This document shows positions 1 to 10,411 of a DNA stretch of 64,000 nucleotides, in pieces (the stretch's first letter is position 1; every line of letters begins with the position of its first letter). The notes beneath the pieces were generated by a model that worked only from the letters and a program-made list of their open reading frames with translations, ran no database searches and had not been told where the DNA came from. The position numbers and the translations under genes are program-made. The stretch is from Hetaerina americana (taxonomy: Eukaryota > Arthropoda > Insecta > Odonata > Calopterygidae). The stretch covers positions 13,076,911 to 13,140,910 of the forward strand of contig JAKTNV010000003.1 in the NCBI GenBank assembly GCA_022747635.1, read 5' to 3'.

Positions 1-75
1 ATTGAGGATGGTGGCATTTTCTGTTTTGAGTGCAGAGCTAAAGAGAAACTGATGTATGGAGTATTTTGAGGACGT

Positions 76-1270
76 ATCTACATCTACATCTATTTAATAC
101 CCCGCAAGCCGCCGCAAGGGCGTGTGGCGGGGGGTGTTAGGACACCACCCGTAATTTAGAAAAGAAAGAGAAAAAAAACCGCATGCAATAACCACAAAAT
201 CATATACCCAAAAAAAAAAAAAACTTGGCATAAATTCATGCATGAACACTTACACCCCACACACATGCAAACACTCAATCTACACCTTACATACACATGC
301 ACCTGAAAGTATACCTAACATCTCTATAGTGTTTAATTTTGTTCCGACTTTTAAATTCAACGTTTTTAATATTTCTAAAGTGACTTCGGTTTCTTACTAT
401 TATGATTTCTGATTGTTCGGGGAAAGAATGAGTATTTGTACCTATCTGTCCTGGAATCTATCTCCCTTAGTTTATCTTTGTGGTCTGATCTATCTAAGTA
501 GTGTGGGGCCATTATAATTCTTTCAGTGTCATAGTTAAACTCGTTTGTTCTGAACCTTTCTAAAAGTCTAAGCCTCGCTTGTTCTCTCCGCATTCCAAGT
601 GGTTCCCAGCCTAAATCCACTAAAAGATCTGTCACACTTGTGTTCTTATCATAACAATTTTTAACGAATCTAGCGGATTTTCTCTGGACTTTATCTAATT
701 CTTTTTGCCAAATTTTCTCCCACGGATCCCAAATACTTGCGGCATATTCCAAATGAGGTCTAACTAGAGCAAAATAACACCTCTCTTTAACTTTTTCATT
801 ACATTTCCCCACCACCCGTTTTATGAAGCCAAGTTTCTTTAAAGCTGATCCGCATATTGTCCTGATATGTGCTCCCCATGAAAGGCGTGGTGTTAGAACA
901 ACCCCCAAATATTTAACTTGATTTGCCGTAGTCAATACTGAACCCTCTATTTTGTAGTTTATATCCTGTTCCTCGCTTCCTTTATTCCAAAATTTCAAAA
1001 CTGCACACTTATCTATATTAAGTGTTAATCCCCATTTATTGCACCATTCCGAGATATTGTCTAAGTCTCTAGAGAGTAGCTCGCGATCTAGTTGGCTCCT
1101 TATTTCCCTGTATATCACCGTGTCGTCAGCAAATAACCTTAGATTGCTACTAACGTGTGTGCTTAAGTCATTTATGTATATTAAGAACAGAAGAGGCCCT
1201 ATTACACTTCCCTGGGGGACGCCCGAAGTTACATCTCTATCGTATGTGATATGGTGTATGTTATGCAATT
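76..1270 (-). mobile_element. CR1/L2-like LINE, 5'-truncated copy (family A, copy 1)
   Basis: On the minus strand this runs from the middle of a reverse transcriptase to a 3' end at about position 76. The 3' UTR (76-374) holds short CATGCA-containing repeats and A-rich runs, then the family hairpin (about 103-138) and a tail of TAGATG-like units. The 5' end breaks off near 1270, just upstream of the RT motif GVPQGSVIGPLLF, as is typical of target-primed insertions that stop early. The same 3' end recurs at 3402, 4092 and 17840 in the same orientation. Assignment to the CR1/L2 group is inferred from the C-terminal protein signature ending in SFFPRTIR; the exact clade is uncertain. Confidence 0.85.
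375..1268 (-). pseudogene. Reverse transcriptase C-terminal part of family A LINE (partial ORF2)
   Basis: An open frame of nearly 300 residues carries RT palm motifs in order: GVPQGSVIGPLLFLIYINDL near residues 17-36, the catalytic LFADDTVIY near 45-53, WCNKWGLTLN near 75-84, the thumb motif VKYLGVVLTPRLSW near 117-130, then the connection region with ALVRPHLEYAASIWDP and a C-terminus ending in SFFPRTIRNHN. This is the part of a LINE ORF2 that copies RNA into DNA at the target site. There is no endonuclease and no RT fingers, and no true ATG start (the first codon of the open part is TTG), so it is a 5'-truncated remnant although the frame is uninterrupted and the active-site FADD is kept. 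The long open frame suggests a fairly recent insertion. It cannot act alone. Confidence 0.88.
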
Positions 1271-3401
1271 GAATTAAGTGTATTAGCCTGTGATTATGAT
1301 TTTAACAGTGTTGTCATAAGTAAAAAATAAGAATTTTGAACAACGGAAAAGTTCCGGTTATACATGAAATATTCAGCGAAATTTTGAAATGAACATTTCT
1401 GATGACTCGTACGGGAGAATTGTTTAAAGTATGCCTCCATATTTTAGTTGTATAAAAGGATTGGGATAATGCAATAATTGCACTTTTTTATTAAAGTAAG
1501 GGGAATTAAGTGGAATACAAAACATGTAGACCAATTAGCCTTCTCAGTGCCCTGGGGAAAGTATTTGGTGGAGTATTGATTGGACGAGATGCGTAGGAAG
1601 GCAGTATTGAATAAAATGCGAAGTTTGTAATGTGATAGGTGATGTATAGAACATTCGTTTGCCCTTCTGCATTTCCTTGAGAAATTCTTTGATTTGATGA
1701 GAAAAGATAGATTGCATTATAAGATTTGGAGAATGCATCCAACAGAGTAAATAGAGGAAAGTTGAGAAAATGTAGAATGGGTGTACAGTTGATGAATGTT
1801 ATAAAATCCATCCATGCAAAATGGTAAAGTAAGTGTATGAGTGAATGGTATCTTGTCTGTGCATTGAATGGTTTGACTTAGACATGCTGCGGACCAAGGT
1901 TACGTGATGCCTCCGTAGCTTTTCAATATTTTTATGAATAAAAGATAAATGCATGCAGAAAGTAGGTAGGTGTAAATTGCTCACCATCTCTGAAATAACA
2001 ACCATTCTTCTATGCTTCTTCGGTTTATGAATTATTACTGGCTGAGGGCTCAGGCATTTGAGTGACTCGTATTTTGAATATCTCTGCAGATTGATATCGA
2101 AAAGTGATGGGATGGATGAAGTAACTCAGAGGCGTGCGAGAATGCCTGGAGAAGGATTTAGTGAAAGGGAGAAATTTACCCATAGTAACGTAAAATATGG
2201 AAAATTCGACTCTTCCTCCGCTGAAAGAGAACGGCATGGAGGGAGTGTGTATACATTTTTCTATAAAGCATGATTCAACTCAAGAGGAGAGAGAGAGTGT
2301 ATATAATCTACTTGCACAGCTTTCATTGCATGAATTTTCTGCCACTGAACGAAAAAGAAGCAAGAAGAGATTAAGGTCTTATGAAATTATATATACAATT
2401 GTGTTACAATTTCACCGAAATCGTAAAGAGAAAATTGTATTTTTTCAAACTTCCACACTCCTTCGCTGCCGTATTTGGGGACGGGGGCCACAGCCATTCC
2501 GTGTCTCTCGCGGTCACGCTATTGCGATACAGTCAGTCGTTTGAATTTATGTACATGTTCAAGATTTTCAGGAGGCAGCAAAAGAAATCAATATTTCCGG
2601 AAAAAGATACTTGTGTCCGCATAGCTAGCTACAATCCTATCGTATTTGAGGTCGTATCAAACATTTTCAGTCTCACCTGGCGCACTAAGCGAGCAGGTTT
2701 GAGCGATAATGGAAGCTAATATATCGTCAGGATCGTGTCACCTCTGATTTTTCAACCCGCGAGAGATTTATCGGGGAAACCTTTGGACCCGATTAGTCAC
2801 ATTTTTACTCCCACTATCGTTCGTGGCCGATTCCTACTTCAGTTTTCGTGAGTCACTCCCCGAGTATCGTCACCAAAACTCGCATAAAGTTGGCCAGCAA
2901 TGGGTTTTCCGCCTTACTAACCAACTTGCGTGCAGAATGGAGACAATCAAAGTAAATTGAAAGTTCACAATTATTCTCTGGAGGCATACTCCGTGTAGTC
3001 ATCCAAAAGAGAACTTATTCATTTCAAAGGAGAGCGAAAAGATTGCGCAGATAGTCTTCATCAAACGGACAGCCGAGAAATGTTATAATGAAAAGTAGCC
3101 TGCATTGAGAGCTAATGGATAAGTGAACGATTTTAACTAATAGATAAGTCCTAATACCATTACCATTCGAGTTCAACGCTGGCAATAAGGGCCCCACGTC
3201 ATATTGGTAGGCGATACTTCAACGAGAAATGAAAGATAATCGATCATACAGATATGAGAGAAATCCTATTTCTCGTGGATAATTCGTAACCGCAAAGTCA
3301 GGAAATATCATTACGGCAATATTAACTAACTGAAAATAAAAAAATACCGCATGCTAATATAGATACCAACTACACTAATGAACGATGACCTAACATCCCC
3401 T
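1271..3401. other. Spacer without recognisable gene
   Basis: About 2.1 kb of moderately A+T-rich sequence. Small open frames occur on both strands but none shows a domain, a biased composition or a splice context that I can support. I see no repeat shared with the rest of the window. Confidence 0.6.
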
Positions 3402-3628
3402 TACATCTACATCTTCATCTACATAATACCCCGCAAGCCGCCGCAAGGGCGTGTGGCGGGGGGTGTTAGGTCACCAACCGTAAAAAGGAAAAATATCACA
3501 TGCAAAAAAAACAACACGGAAAATTACACCCACAGCAGCGCACATACTCATGTAAAAATCCCTTCATCCAATACTCATGCAAACACATATACCGCAAAAC
3601 AACTAATAACCCTTAATTCCATCTATCA
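3402..3628 (-). mobile_element. Family A LINE, 3' UTR fragment (copy 2)
   Basis: Only the last 220-230 bases of the family A element are present: TAGATG-like tail (3402-3425), hairpin (about 3430-3465), then the CATGCA-containing 3' UTR. It is very close in sequence to the copy at 17840, including the CAGCAGCGCACA block and the ATACTCATGCAAACACAT block. No RT sequence remains, so it is a severely 5'-truncated insertion. Confidence 0.85.
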
Positions 3629-3829
3629 TTGAATAGGGTTGCCCAAAGAAGTATTTGCCACAAGTGAATTAATCATAGGTACGGTGACAATGGGACGTAA
3701 AAATATTTTTAGTAGAGAATTAAATGAAATTAATAGACTTATATTTAACGTAATGCGCTATGGATACATAACGCTCTCTATCTTCGAGAGAATGAGTGCA
3801 GATTAATTACCTACAGGTTAATAACCTGC

Positions 3830-4040
3830 ATGTTATGTGAGGACGGAGAAGAATTGAGAAAGTTGGACAGAGGAAAAAACTAACGACGAAGAGTGCTGAA
3901 GACCGCGATAGAAGGGAGAATATTTGGTACATTGGGTGGAGGAAGAAAAAGAATATACTTCTTAGTTTCAATGAAGGAAGGTAGAAACTACGAAGAAGTA
4001 AATAACGAGGGACAAACACGAGGAAGTTCACGCGATACGT
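3830..4040 (+). pseudogene. Remnant of an RTE-type LINE ORF2 C-terminus
   Basis: The plus-strand translation contains LKTAIEGRI, then GGGRKRI, then SMKEGRNYEEV, the order seen at the extreme C-terminus of RTE-type LINE proteins (IEG, basic GRGRKR, then a (K)EGR.Y.E(V/L)K segment). Only the last 60 or so codons are recognisable and the frame upstream (about 3830-3890) needs a shift to stay in alignment. It is on the opposite strand from the RTE copies at 6736 and 37185. The match is short, so the call rests on motif order rather than length. Confidence 0.5.
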
Positions 4041-4091
4041 ATTCCAAAATTATTGTTAGGGACTGTCCGAAACCTACTAATAATAGCGAGA

Positions 4092-5395
4092 CTACATCTA
4101 TATAATACCCCGCAAGCCGCCGCAAGGTTGTGTGGCGGAGGGTGTTAGGTCACCACCCGTAGAAGACATGCAAAATCAACACATCCATGCAAAACTACAC
4201 CCACAATAGCGCATACATGCATGCAAAAACTCTTTCAACTTACACGCATGCAAAAACATATACTATCAACTAACAAACAATTTCACCTTAGAATGCAGTA
4301 AAAATTTATCCAATGACGTGCAAGCTAGAATTTGAAAAGTAAGAAGGTGAAATTCCACTACCACATGGGCATGCAACATAAAATGGTCTCCTCTCCCAAG
4401 ACACAGGTAGGGAATGTGACCCAACGCTGCAAGTAGCGGGAGGGTCCCCCCCACAGAGAGGGAAGAGGAATGGAGGGGGACGCTGAAAAACAGACAAAGC
4501 AGAGCAAGCAATACTGTAGAGAGCACTACATTATTTAAAGGCATTCTAATGAGGTCATGAGGAAAGAAAGGGTTTTGACAACAAAACACACGAGGTTAGT
4601 GAAAGTGCATGCAATTGAGTAGAACTAATTATTCTCTAGACGCTGAGGGTGGCAAGTGGAATTTTTCCTATCTGTAATCCTACATATTTGGTATCCCGAA
4701 TTGCCCGTGGGAAGAAAGAATCCTTGAGTCTACTAGCTCTGGCATCTATTACCTGAATTTCATATACATGATACAAGCGACCAATGTATGTTGGAGTGCG
4801 AATAATTTGCGAGACCTCGGTGTTGAAACATGCGGATCTGAATTTATTTAGTAATTTTTATCTTGCATTGAATCGTCTCTCTTCTAATGATTCCCACCCC
4901 ATATCCACAAGCATTTCAGTGACGAGTTTTTATTTTATCGTAGAAGTTTTGAAGGAAATCGCCCGCCCGCCGGCATTGAACCTTATCAATTTCCCGAATG
5001 AGGACTTTTCAGTCGGATCCCATACACTAGATCCATATTCTAAATTAGACCTTACAAGAGCGTGGTAACAACGTACCTTGACCTTGGAGTCACTTCTGCC
5101 GACAATGATAATAATAAATCTCAATTTTTGTATATACTTGCCCGCAGATTTTACGTATGTGTCCCCGAAGTTAAGTCCGTGGTTATTGTAACACCTAGAT
5201 ATTTTACCGTATTAACTACTTCTAGGTCAACTCCAGCTAATTTGTAAACAAATCCCGCTGATCTTATAAAGAAATTTACCACTGAACATTTATTAGGGTT
5301 TAATGACTGTCCTCATTTTGAACGCCATTTATTAATGCAATCTAGGTCCTGTGCTAGAATTAAACTATCCTCATCCCTAGAAATCTTCCGATAAA
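4092..5395 (-). mobile_element. Family A-type LINE, decayed copy 3
   Basis: The minus strand carries a decayed RT region (about 4638-5395), then a 3' UTR of about 540 bases and the family hairpin (4108-4145) with an ATAGATGTAG tail. RT traces include KYLGVTIT near 5200, HALVRSNLEYGSSVWDP near 5030-5080, ESLEERR near 4885 and SFFPRAIRD near 4700. The coding end reads ATLSV followed by TAG at about 4638, and the same coding end and long UTR reappear at 18370. Several frame changes and stops separate the RT pieces, so it is inactive. Its UTR is longer than that of copy 1, which suggests a subfamily. Confidence 0.8.
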
Positions 5396-6328
5396 AAAAC
5401 TACCTATAACGATGTTGAGTACCTACTAACTGAACACAACCTGATTCAATTCAGAATATTTCTCAGCGACTTCAAATAAATTACCTCAAGAAGGCATTTC
5501 CGTTTATATTCCATATATACTCCTACCTTAGAGAAGGCATGGATGTTTATTTTTAAGCAAAAAAAATACAGCTCGGGACATACAAGAAGTATCCTACACG
5601 TCTACCAAGTGATTCAATTGAGCCGTTGAAATTAAACTTATCATACATTTAATTAGAGTCGACACATTCATCAGTCCTCTGATGAATGTGTCGACTTCAT
5701 TCAAACGGTCACTCCGTGTTATCGCCATGTGAAGGGCACCCAGAGCAAGTCCCAGGGCTCCCCTATACGCTTTTATCCAAAGATTAGTAGCTTCCACGCG
5801 CATTTGACGCGTCGCTCCGACTCAGACAGGCATTGACATGGACGACATCGGCCCGTCAAAACAGTCTCCCTTCAACCCCTTCTGGCCTTTATGTCTTTGA
5901 CGGTAGGCTGTCCTTGGGCAGAAAAACAACAATGGGAGGGGGGAGCTAGAGGTTTTGGGCCAAAAAGGGGATTGATGGGGGGGGGGCATTTTCCCCTTCT
6001 CAGTGAGTTCACGGTTGCCCATAGTATTTGTCAGGAATGGGGCCGTGAACATGGCTTGTCTCCCCTCTCTCCTGGAAAAAAATAGAAAATATTATTTATC
6101 CAATTCGTATAGTATGCACTTCTGCTTTTTGATGCTTCAATTCTCCTTCATTTGAATCAAATTAACTATTGTCATCTTCTATCTTCTCCTTCCTAATTAA
6201 TGTAATTGTTTGCATCACGAGCGTAACACTTTCGCCCAATTTGACGATAATACACTTTCAGCTTGTTACCATCTCATCTCGATATCCTCACGTCTTCCTG
6301 TATGTGTTTACATTTACACACAGTTCTA

Positions 6329-6331
<3 letters not shown>
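5396..6331. other. Spacer; one perfect hairpin and a G-rich run
   Basis: No gene recognised. It contains a perfect 18-bp hairpin (5657-5696, listed separately) and runs of eight or more G near 5935-5990. Confidence 0.6.
5657..5696. repeat. Perfect inverted repeat, 18-bp arms, 4-base loop
   Basis: Left arm AGTCGACACATTCATCAG at 5657-5674, loop TCCT, right arm its exact complement at 5679-5696. No terminator-like or tRNA context. Function unknown. Confidence 0.9.

Positions 6332-6374
<43 letters not shown>
6332..6374. repeat. (TA)n microsatellite
   Basis: An uninterrupted run of about 21 TA units, directly adjoining the inverted SINE pair that starts at 6378. Confidence 0.95.
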
Positions 6375-6375
<1 letters not shown>

Positions 6376-6377
6376 CA

Positions 6378-6700
6378 CAGTCATCAACCCTAAGGTCTGT
6401 TTAGTTGGTGATGGTAGAGTTCACCCAGTACTAAGCCCGACGGCGTGTGAAATTCACACATCAGGGTAGGGGGGCCAGTTCCTTCCCCTGTGCCGGTTAT
6501 GGTTACCCAGGATGGGCACCTTTAGCTTCACACAAGCTATGTGACTTTTCGGGTACCAGATCATCCTGGGAAACCATAACCGGCACAGGGAAAGGAACTT
6601 GCCCCCCTGCCCTAATGTTTGGATTTCACACGCCGTCCGGTTTAATACTGAGTGAATTCTACCATCACCTGCCAAAGCGGCCTTCGGGTTGATTACTATG
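6378..6700. mobile_element. Head-to-head inverted pair of SINE bodies without tRNA heads
   Basis: Positions 6514-6700 match the body of the SINEs at 20867 and 45101 in plus orientation: GGCACC start, TTTTCGGGTACCAGATC, CCATAACCGGCACAGGGAAA, CACACGCCGTC, ending CCTTCGGGTTGATTACT. Positions 6378-6513 are the same body on the minus strand. The two are joined near 6513 and both lack the tRNA-like 5' head. The arms differ at a fair number of positions, so this is either two old insertions or an old inverted duplication. It sits between a (TA)n tract and the 3' end of the RTE element. Confidence 0.8.
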
Positions 6701-6735
6701 CTTATGGTTTATATATTATGTATCAATTTTTTATA

Positions 6736-9730
6736 TATAGTCTTCAACATCCCGCTGCCGGCCAATACCCCTTCATCCACTTTTCCTGCCTCCATAGGAT
6801 TTCTCCCAACAAACCCCTGTCCTCGCCCACCATACCAAGTTCTTCCTCATTTGTTTTCTTCTCGGTCCATTTCACCTTCTCCATTCTTCTCCACATCCAC
6901 ATTTCAAAAGCCTCCAGTCTACGTCTATCCTCCTGCTTCAATGACCACGTTTCCGCGCCGTACATAGCTACGCTCCATATAAAAGTTTTTACGAGTCTTT
7001 TCTTAACATCCTTACTCAACGACCCCGTCATCAACCCCCTCCTCCTTGTGAAAGCCTCTTTGCCTAGCGCAATTCTTCTCCGTACGTCCCTACTACTTTG
7101 ACCGTGTTGGTCCAAAACACTACCGAGATACGTAAACTGTTCTACCTGCTCTAGTTTTTGCCCTCCTATTTTAATATTAAGCTTGGCCCTTTCCTTTCTA
7201 GAAAATCACATAACCTTTGTTTTATTAATATTGATTCTCAACCTGTCGCACTGAATTTCCAATTCACTCAGCAATGCTTGCAGCCCCTTGGCTGACTGAC
7301 AAACTAAAGCTTGGTCATCAGCAAACCTAACTGATTTTACGAATTCCCCGCCCACTTTCATTCCTACCTCGAGTTCTTCCCATGCCTCTTTGATCATTTC
7401 CTCTGCATACAGGTTGAACAGCAACGGTGATAATGGGCAACCCTGCCTTACACCCCTTCCTAACACTGCCCATCCTGACTCCCCGTTTCGCACTTGCACT
7501 TGAGCAGTCTGAGACATGTACAGGTTGCGGATTAGCCTCCTTTCCATCCAATCTATTCCTATTTTCTGCAATATACTCATTAGTTTTTCCAATTTCACTC
7601 TATCAAACGCTTTTTCGAAATCTACGAAACAGGCAAATACCTCCAGGTTGTGTTCTATATTCCTCTCAATTAATAATCTCATTACTGCAATTGCATCTCG
7701 CGTACCTCTTCCCTTCCTAAACCCAAACTGATCATCCCCTAAGTAGTTATTTGCCCTACTCTCTATCCTTTTGTTTATGATCCTGAGAACAACTTTAGCT
7801 GCGTGGGATATCAAACTTATCGTCCTGTAGTCCTCACAAGATGTAGCCTTTACCTTTTTCGGAATAGGAACTAAAACTGATCTCAAAAAGTCTTCCGGCT
7901 AGATTCTTTCCTCATAAATACCACGAATCAGCCCATATAGCCTCTTCCTCCCACTTTCACAATTTTCCTAAACATTTCAATATTTCCGCGGGAATGTTAT
8001 CCACCCCCACGGCCTTATTTATTTTCATCTCCCTTAATGCCCTTTCTATATCATCGTCTAGTATGCCTGGACCTAAGCTGTCTTCCTCTACGTCATATTC
8101 TTTTTCAATGTCTAACTTTGTTGGTCGAAGTTCTTTACTATTCAGTTCTTCTATATATTCCTTCCATCTCTCTTGGATCTTTCCTGTGTCCACTATTATC
8201 TTACTTGCCTTATCTTGAACTGTTAGCATAGATCTCCCTTTCTTACTTCCCGATAAAGTCTTTACTTTGCTGTACAGCGCACCGATTTCACCCTTCCTCT
8301 GCAGACTTTCCATATCCTCGCACTGCGTCCTCCACCATGCTTCTTTTTCTTTATTTGTTGCCCGCCTCAATTTATTGTTTGATTTTTTGTACTGCATTTT
8401 GCCTAACTCTGTAAATTTCCTCCGCTGATCCATCTTTGTAATCATCTCATCCGTGATCCATGGTTTCCCAGTCCTTTTAGCGTTTATGGTTCCAATAGTG
8501 TCTTTTGTGGCTTTCGACAACCCTTTCTTGAAGCTTTCCCATTTCTCTTCGATAGTACCTAGCTCTTTACCATCCTCCATGATTTCCTCTACTGCATGTT
8601 TGTTTTCCTTCCTTTTCAAACCATTTAATGCCTCTACATTCAATTTTCTAACTCGTCGCCCCTAGCTTATCTTTTTGAAACGGACGCTACATTTCATAAC
8701 AACTAAATTGTGGTCAGAGGCCGCATCCGCTCCCTGGAAGCTGTGCGAATTTATCATTATGTTCCTGAACCTGTGTCTAATCAGGACATAATCTATCTGA
8801 TACCTTTCTGAGTCACCTTGCATTTTCCATGTATACCTGCGTCTTTTGTGGTGTCTAAACCAGTTGTTGGTGATGACTAGCCCTTGTCTCCTGCAGAACT
8901 CAACTGCTTTCTCCCCGCGGTCATTCCTCGTGCCTAAACCGTAGTCCCCGACCTCATCACCATCTCTTACTTCGCCTACCGTCGCATTCCAATCTCCCAT
9001 GACTATCAAATGTTTCCCTGCAGGAACACACGCGATTATGTCCTCTAACTGATCGTGCATCCTATCGACCTCTTCTTCCTTATGGTTGCTCGATGGCATG
9101 TATACCTGAATAATAACCAAGTTCGTCGGTTCTGCTTTTGTCTCTACTAGTAATAATCTAGCCTACTCTAGCCTACTAGGAGTAACCTACTCTATGTTGA
9201 CTACGTTTCTTCCTACCTCTTCATTTAATACTATGGCAACCCCTCGTTGGCTCTCGTCCCCGCCGCTGTATATTATTCTATAGTTATCACTCCAGTAATC
9301 CCCGCTATCCTTCCATCTCACCTCGCATAGACCTAAAATATCTATATTTCCCCTTTCCATCTTTACATTCTCCAATTTCCCTGTCCTCATCATTGTCCTA
9401 ACATCCCACGTTCCTATTCAAACTAATTTGGTCTTCCTCTCCAGCGTCTTCTATCCTGCTGCTGCTGGTTTTCCCTTTGCAAGGGTTTCGTGGGATGACG
9501 ATCGCGGAGGCCTTGCCTCCCCCGCTGCCCGGCACGACACACGGCCGATTGGGCCCAGCCCCGTAGTTGCCAGGACTCAAAATCTCTGTTTTTCCATCAT
9601 ATTTATCTTGGGAATGATAATTGAGGTGGTTTCCCGTTGCATTGCTCAATAGTGTTTTTAACGTGACACCATCACTTACTGGCCGCCGCACTGGGGTCAG
9701 ACGCCTTTGCAGCCGCCTCACTGAGGAACA
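6736..9730 (-). mobile_element. RTE-like LINE, nearly full length, inactivated
   Basis: On the minus strand: a G+C-rich 5' leader (about 9420-9730), an AP-type endonuclease (about 8665-9420), a linker, a reverse transcriptase (about 7206-8000) and the C-terminal segment to 6744. The 3' end seems to be replaced near 6736 by the SINE pair. Alignment with the fragment at 37185 shows that about 100 more coding bases and the 3' UTR are missing here. The endonuclease type (GTWDVRTM start, YQIDYVLI, DHNLVV) and the RT (GVRQGCPLSPLLF, FADD) point to the RTE group; arthropod genomes carry many of these. Confidence 0.88.
6744..9420 (-). pseudogene. RTE-like ORF2 (endonuclease + reverse transcriptase), broken
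   Basis: The endonuclease starts at IGTWDVRTM near 9420 and shows ILGLCEVRW (catalytic E), VIIQVYMPSS, IVMGDWNATVGE and the closing SDHNLVV. The RT shows YRTISLISHAAKV, QFGFRKGRGT, CFVDFEKAFDRV, GVRQGCPLSPLLFNLYAEEM and VRFADDQALV, and the C-terminal part has YGAETWSLK and LEAFEMWMWRRME. I count five in-frame stops, at 9187-9189, 9163-9165, 8662-8664, 7899-7901 and 7206-7208, and one frame change near 7955-7960, between IERALREMK and the RT. The FADD site is intact. Near 9155-9185 a short tandem duplication (AGCCTACTCT) helps create two of the stops. All stops lie in otherwise well aligned sequence, which marks it as a single decayed copy and not a host gene. Confidence 0.88.
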
Positions 9731-10078
9731 GACGCTGCGTGTACCTATTGTGTTCGTCCTTTATACGTGTTCCTATCCCTTTTCCTTATATATGTTTCTG
9801 TGTATATATGAGTATTTATTCGACGTTCGGCGGGATTTCGTGTTTGAATGTGTATTTGGCCAATGTGGCTCATCTCTTTCTTCTGGCTATGCGTGCCACG
9901 AAACGCACTGTTCTTTTCCTGTATGATGTTGTATGAATTCTAACCACTGGCCTTTCCTCTTGTGTATTGTCTATTTCTCCTTTGGTGGGTGAAACAGCCC
10001 CCTGACGCCATCTCTTGGCTAAAGAATCGGGGCGCTTGGCGACATATAAGACCCACGGATCTCAGGGTAAATTACATA
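9731..10078. repeat. Region holding the first copy of a 110-bp direct repeat
   Basis: Positions 9748-9857 are repeated almost exactly at 10199-10308. The repeat includes CCTTATATATGTTTCTGTG and ends with a small hairpin (CGCC/GGCG). The first copy differs at a few bases (TTCGACGTTCGGCGGG instead of TTCGCCGTTTGGCGGG), which breaks part of that hairpin. Positions 9858-10078 show nothing else that I recognise. Confidence 0.8.
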
Positions 10079-10153
10079 TCCTCGATAGCTCAAGTGGTTA
10101 AGAGCATCCGCCCGGCAAGTGGAAAGATCCGGTGTTCGAGTCCCGGTTGAGGA
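10079..10153 (+). tRNA. tRNA-like sequence (SINE head, probably not a working tRNA gene)
   Basis: A cloverleaf can be drawn: acceptor TCCTCGA with TTGAGGA (one G-T pair), D stem GCTC/GAGC, anticodon stem TCCGC/GTGGA, loop CCGGCAA. The loop would give anticodon GGC, but the base before it is C where tRNAs have U, and the T arm has one extra base. These flaws and the attached repeat body favour a SINE head or pseudo-tRNA. Confidence 0.5.
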
Positions 10154-10301
10154 AATATTTTTACTCTTGTGATCCGTTCGATTCCGCCTTCCCCACCTCT
10201 ATTGTGTTCGTCCTTTATACGTGTTCCTATCCCTTTTCCTTATATATGTTTCTGTGTATATATGAGTATTTATTCGCCGTTTGGCGGGATTTCGTGTTTG
10301 A

Positions 10302-10336
<35 letters not shown>

Positions 10337-10352
10337 TATATATATATATATA
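10079..10352 (+). mobile_element. tRNA-derived SINE with (TA)n tail
   Basis: A tRNA-like head (10079-10153) is followed by a short spacer, the second copy of the 110-bp repeat (10199-10308) and a (TA)n tract to 10352. The head has an A box (TAGCTCAAGTGG) and a B box (GTTCGAGTCC), which together would form an internal RNA polymerase III promoter. A related 3' segment with the same CGCC/GGCG hairpin occurs at 20655-20715, again followed by TG/TA repeats. This makes a head-body-hairpin-tail SINE the simplest reading. The partial duplication upstream at 9748 is not explained. Confidence 0.6.
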
Positions 10353-10407
10353 TCCCCACCCCCACCCCACAAGTTTACATATATCAGTGGGTGGGGGTGG
10401 GGATATA
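10349..10407. repeat. G/C-run hairpin next to (TA)n
   Basis: Left arm TATATCCCCACCCCCACC plus CCAC (10349-10370) pairs with the right arm at 10387-10407 with a single bulged C; the loop is 16 bases. One strand carries G3, G5 and G4 runs separated by single T, so it could also form a G-rich fold. Confidence 0.9.
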
Positions 10408-10411
10408 CCAC

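Noticed and set aside
83..300. CRISPR-like short repeat array in the family A 3' UTR
   Set aside because: The CATGCA units are short, unevenly spaced and lie in a eukaryotic LINE UTR.
6169..6469. Frames encoding long Tyr-Ile repeats at (TA)n tracts (also near 10300, 20700, 22850, 44900)
   Set aside because: They are direct translations of TA microsatellites.
10079..10153. Functional tRNA-Ala (anticodon GGC) gene
   Set aside because: The base before the anticodon is C, the T arm has an extra base, and the sequence continues into a repeat shared with other loci. A SINE head explains it better.
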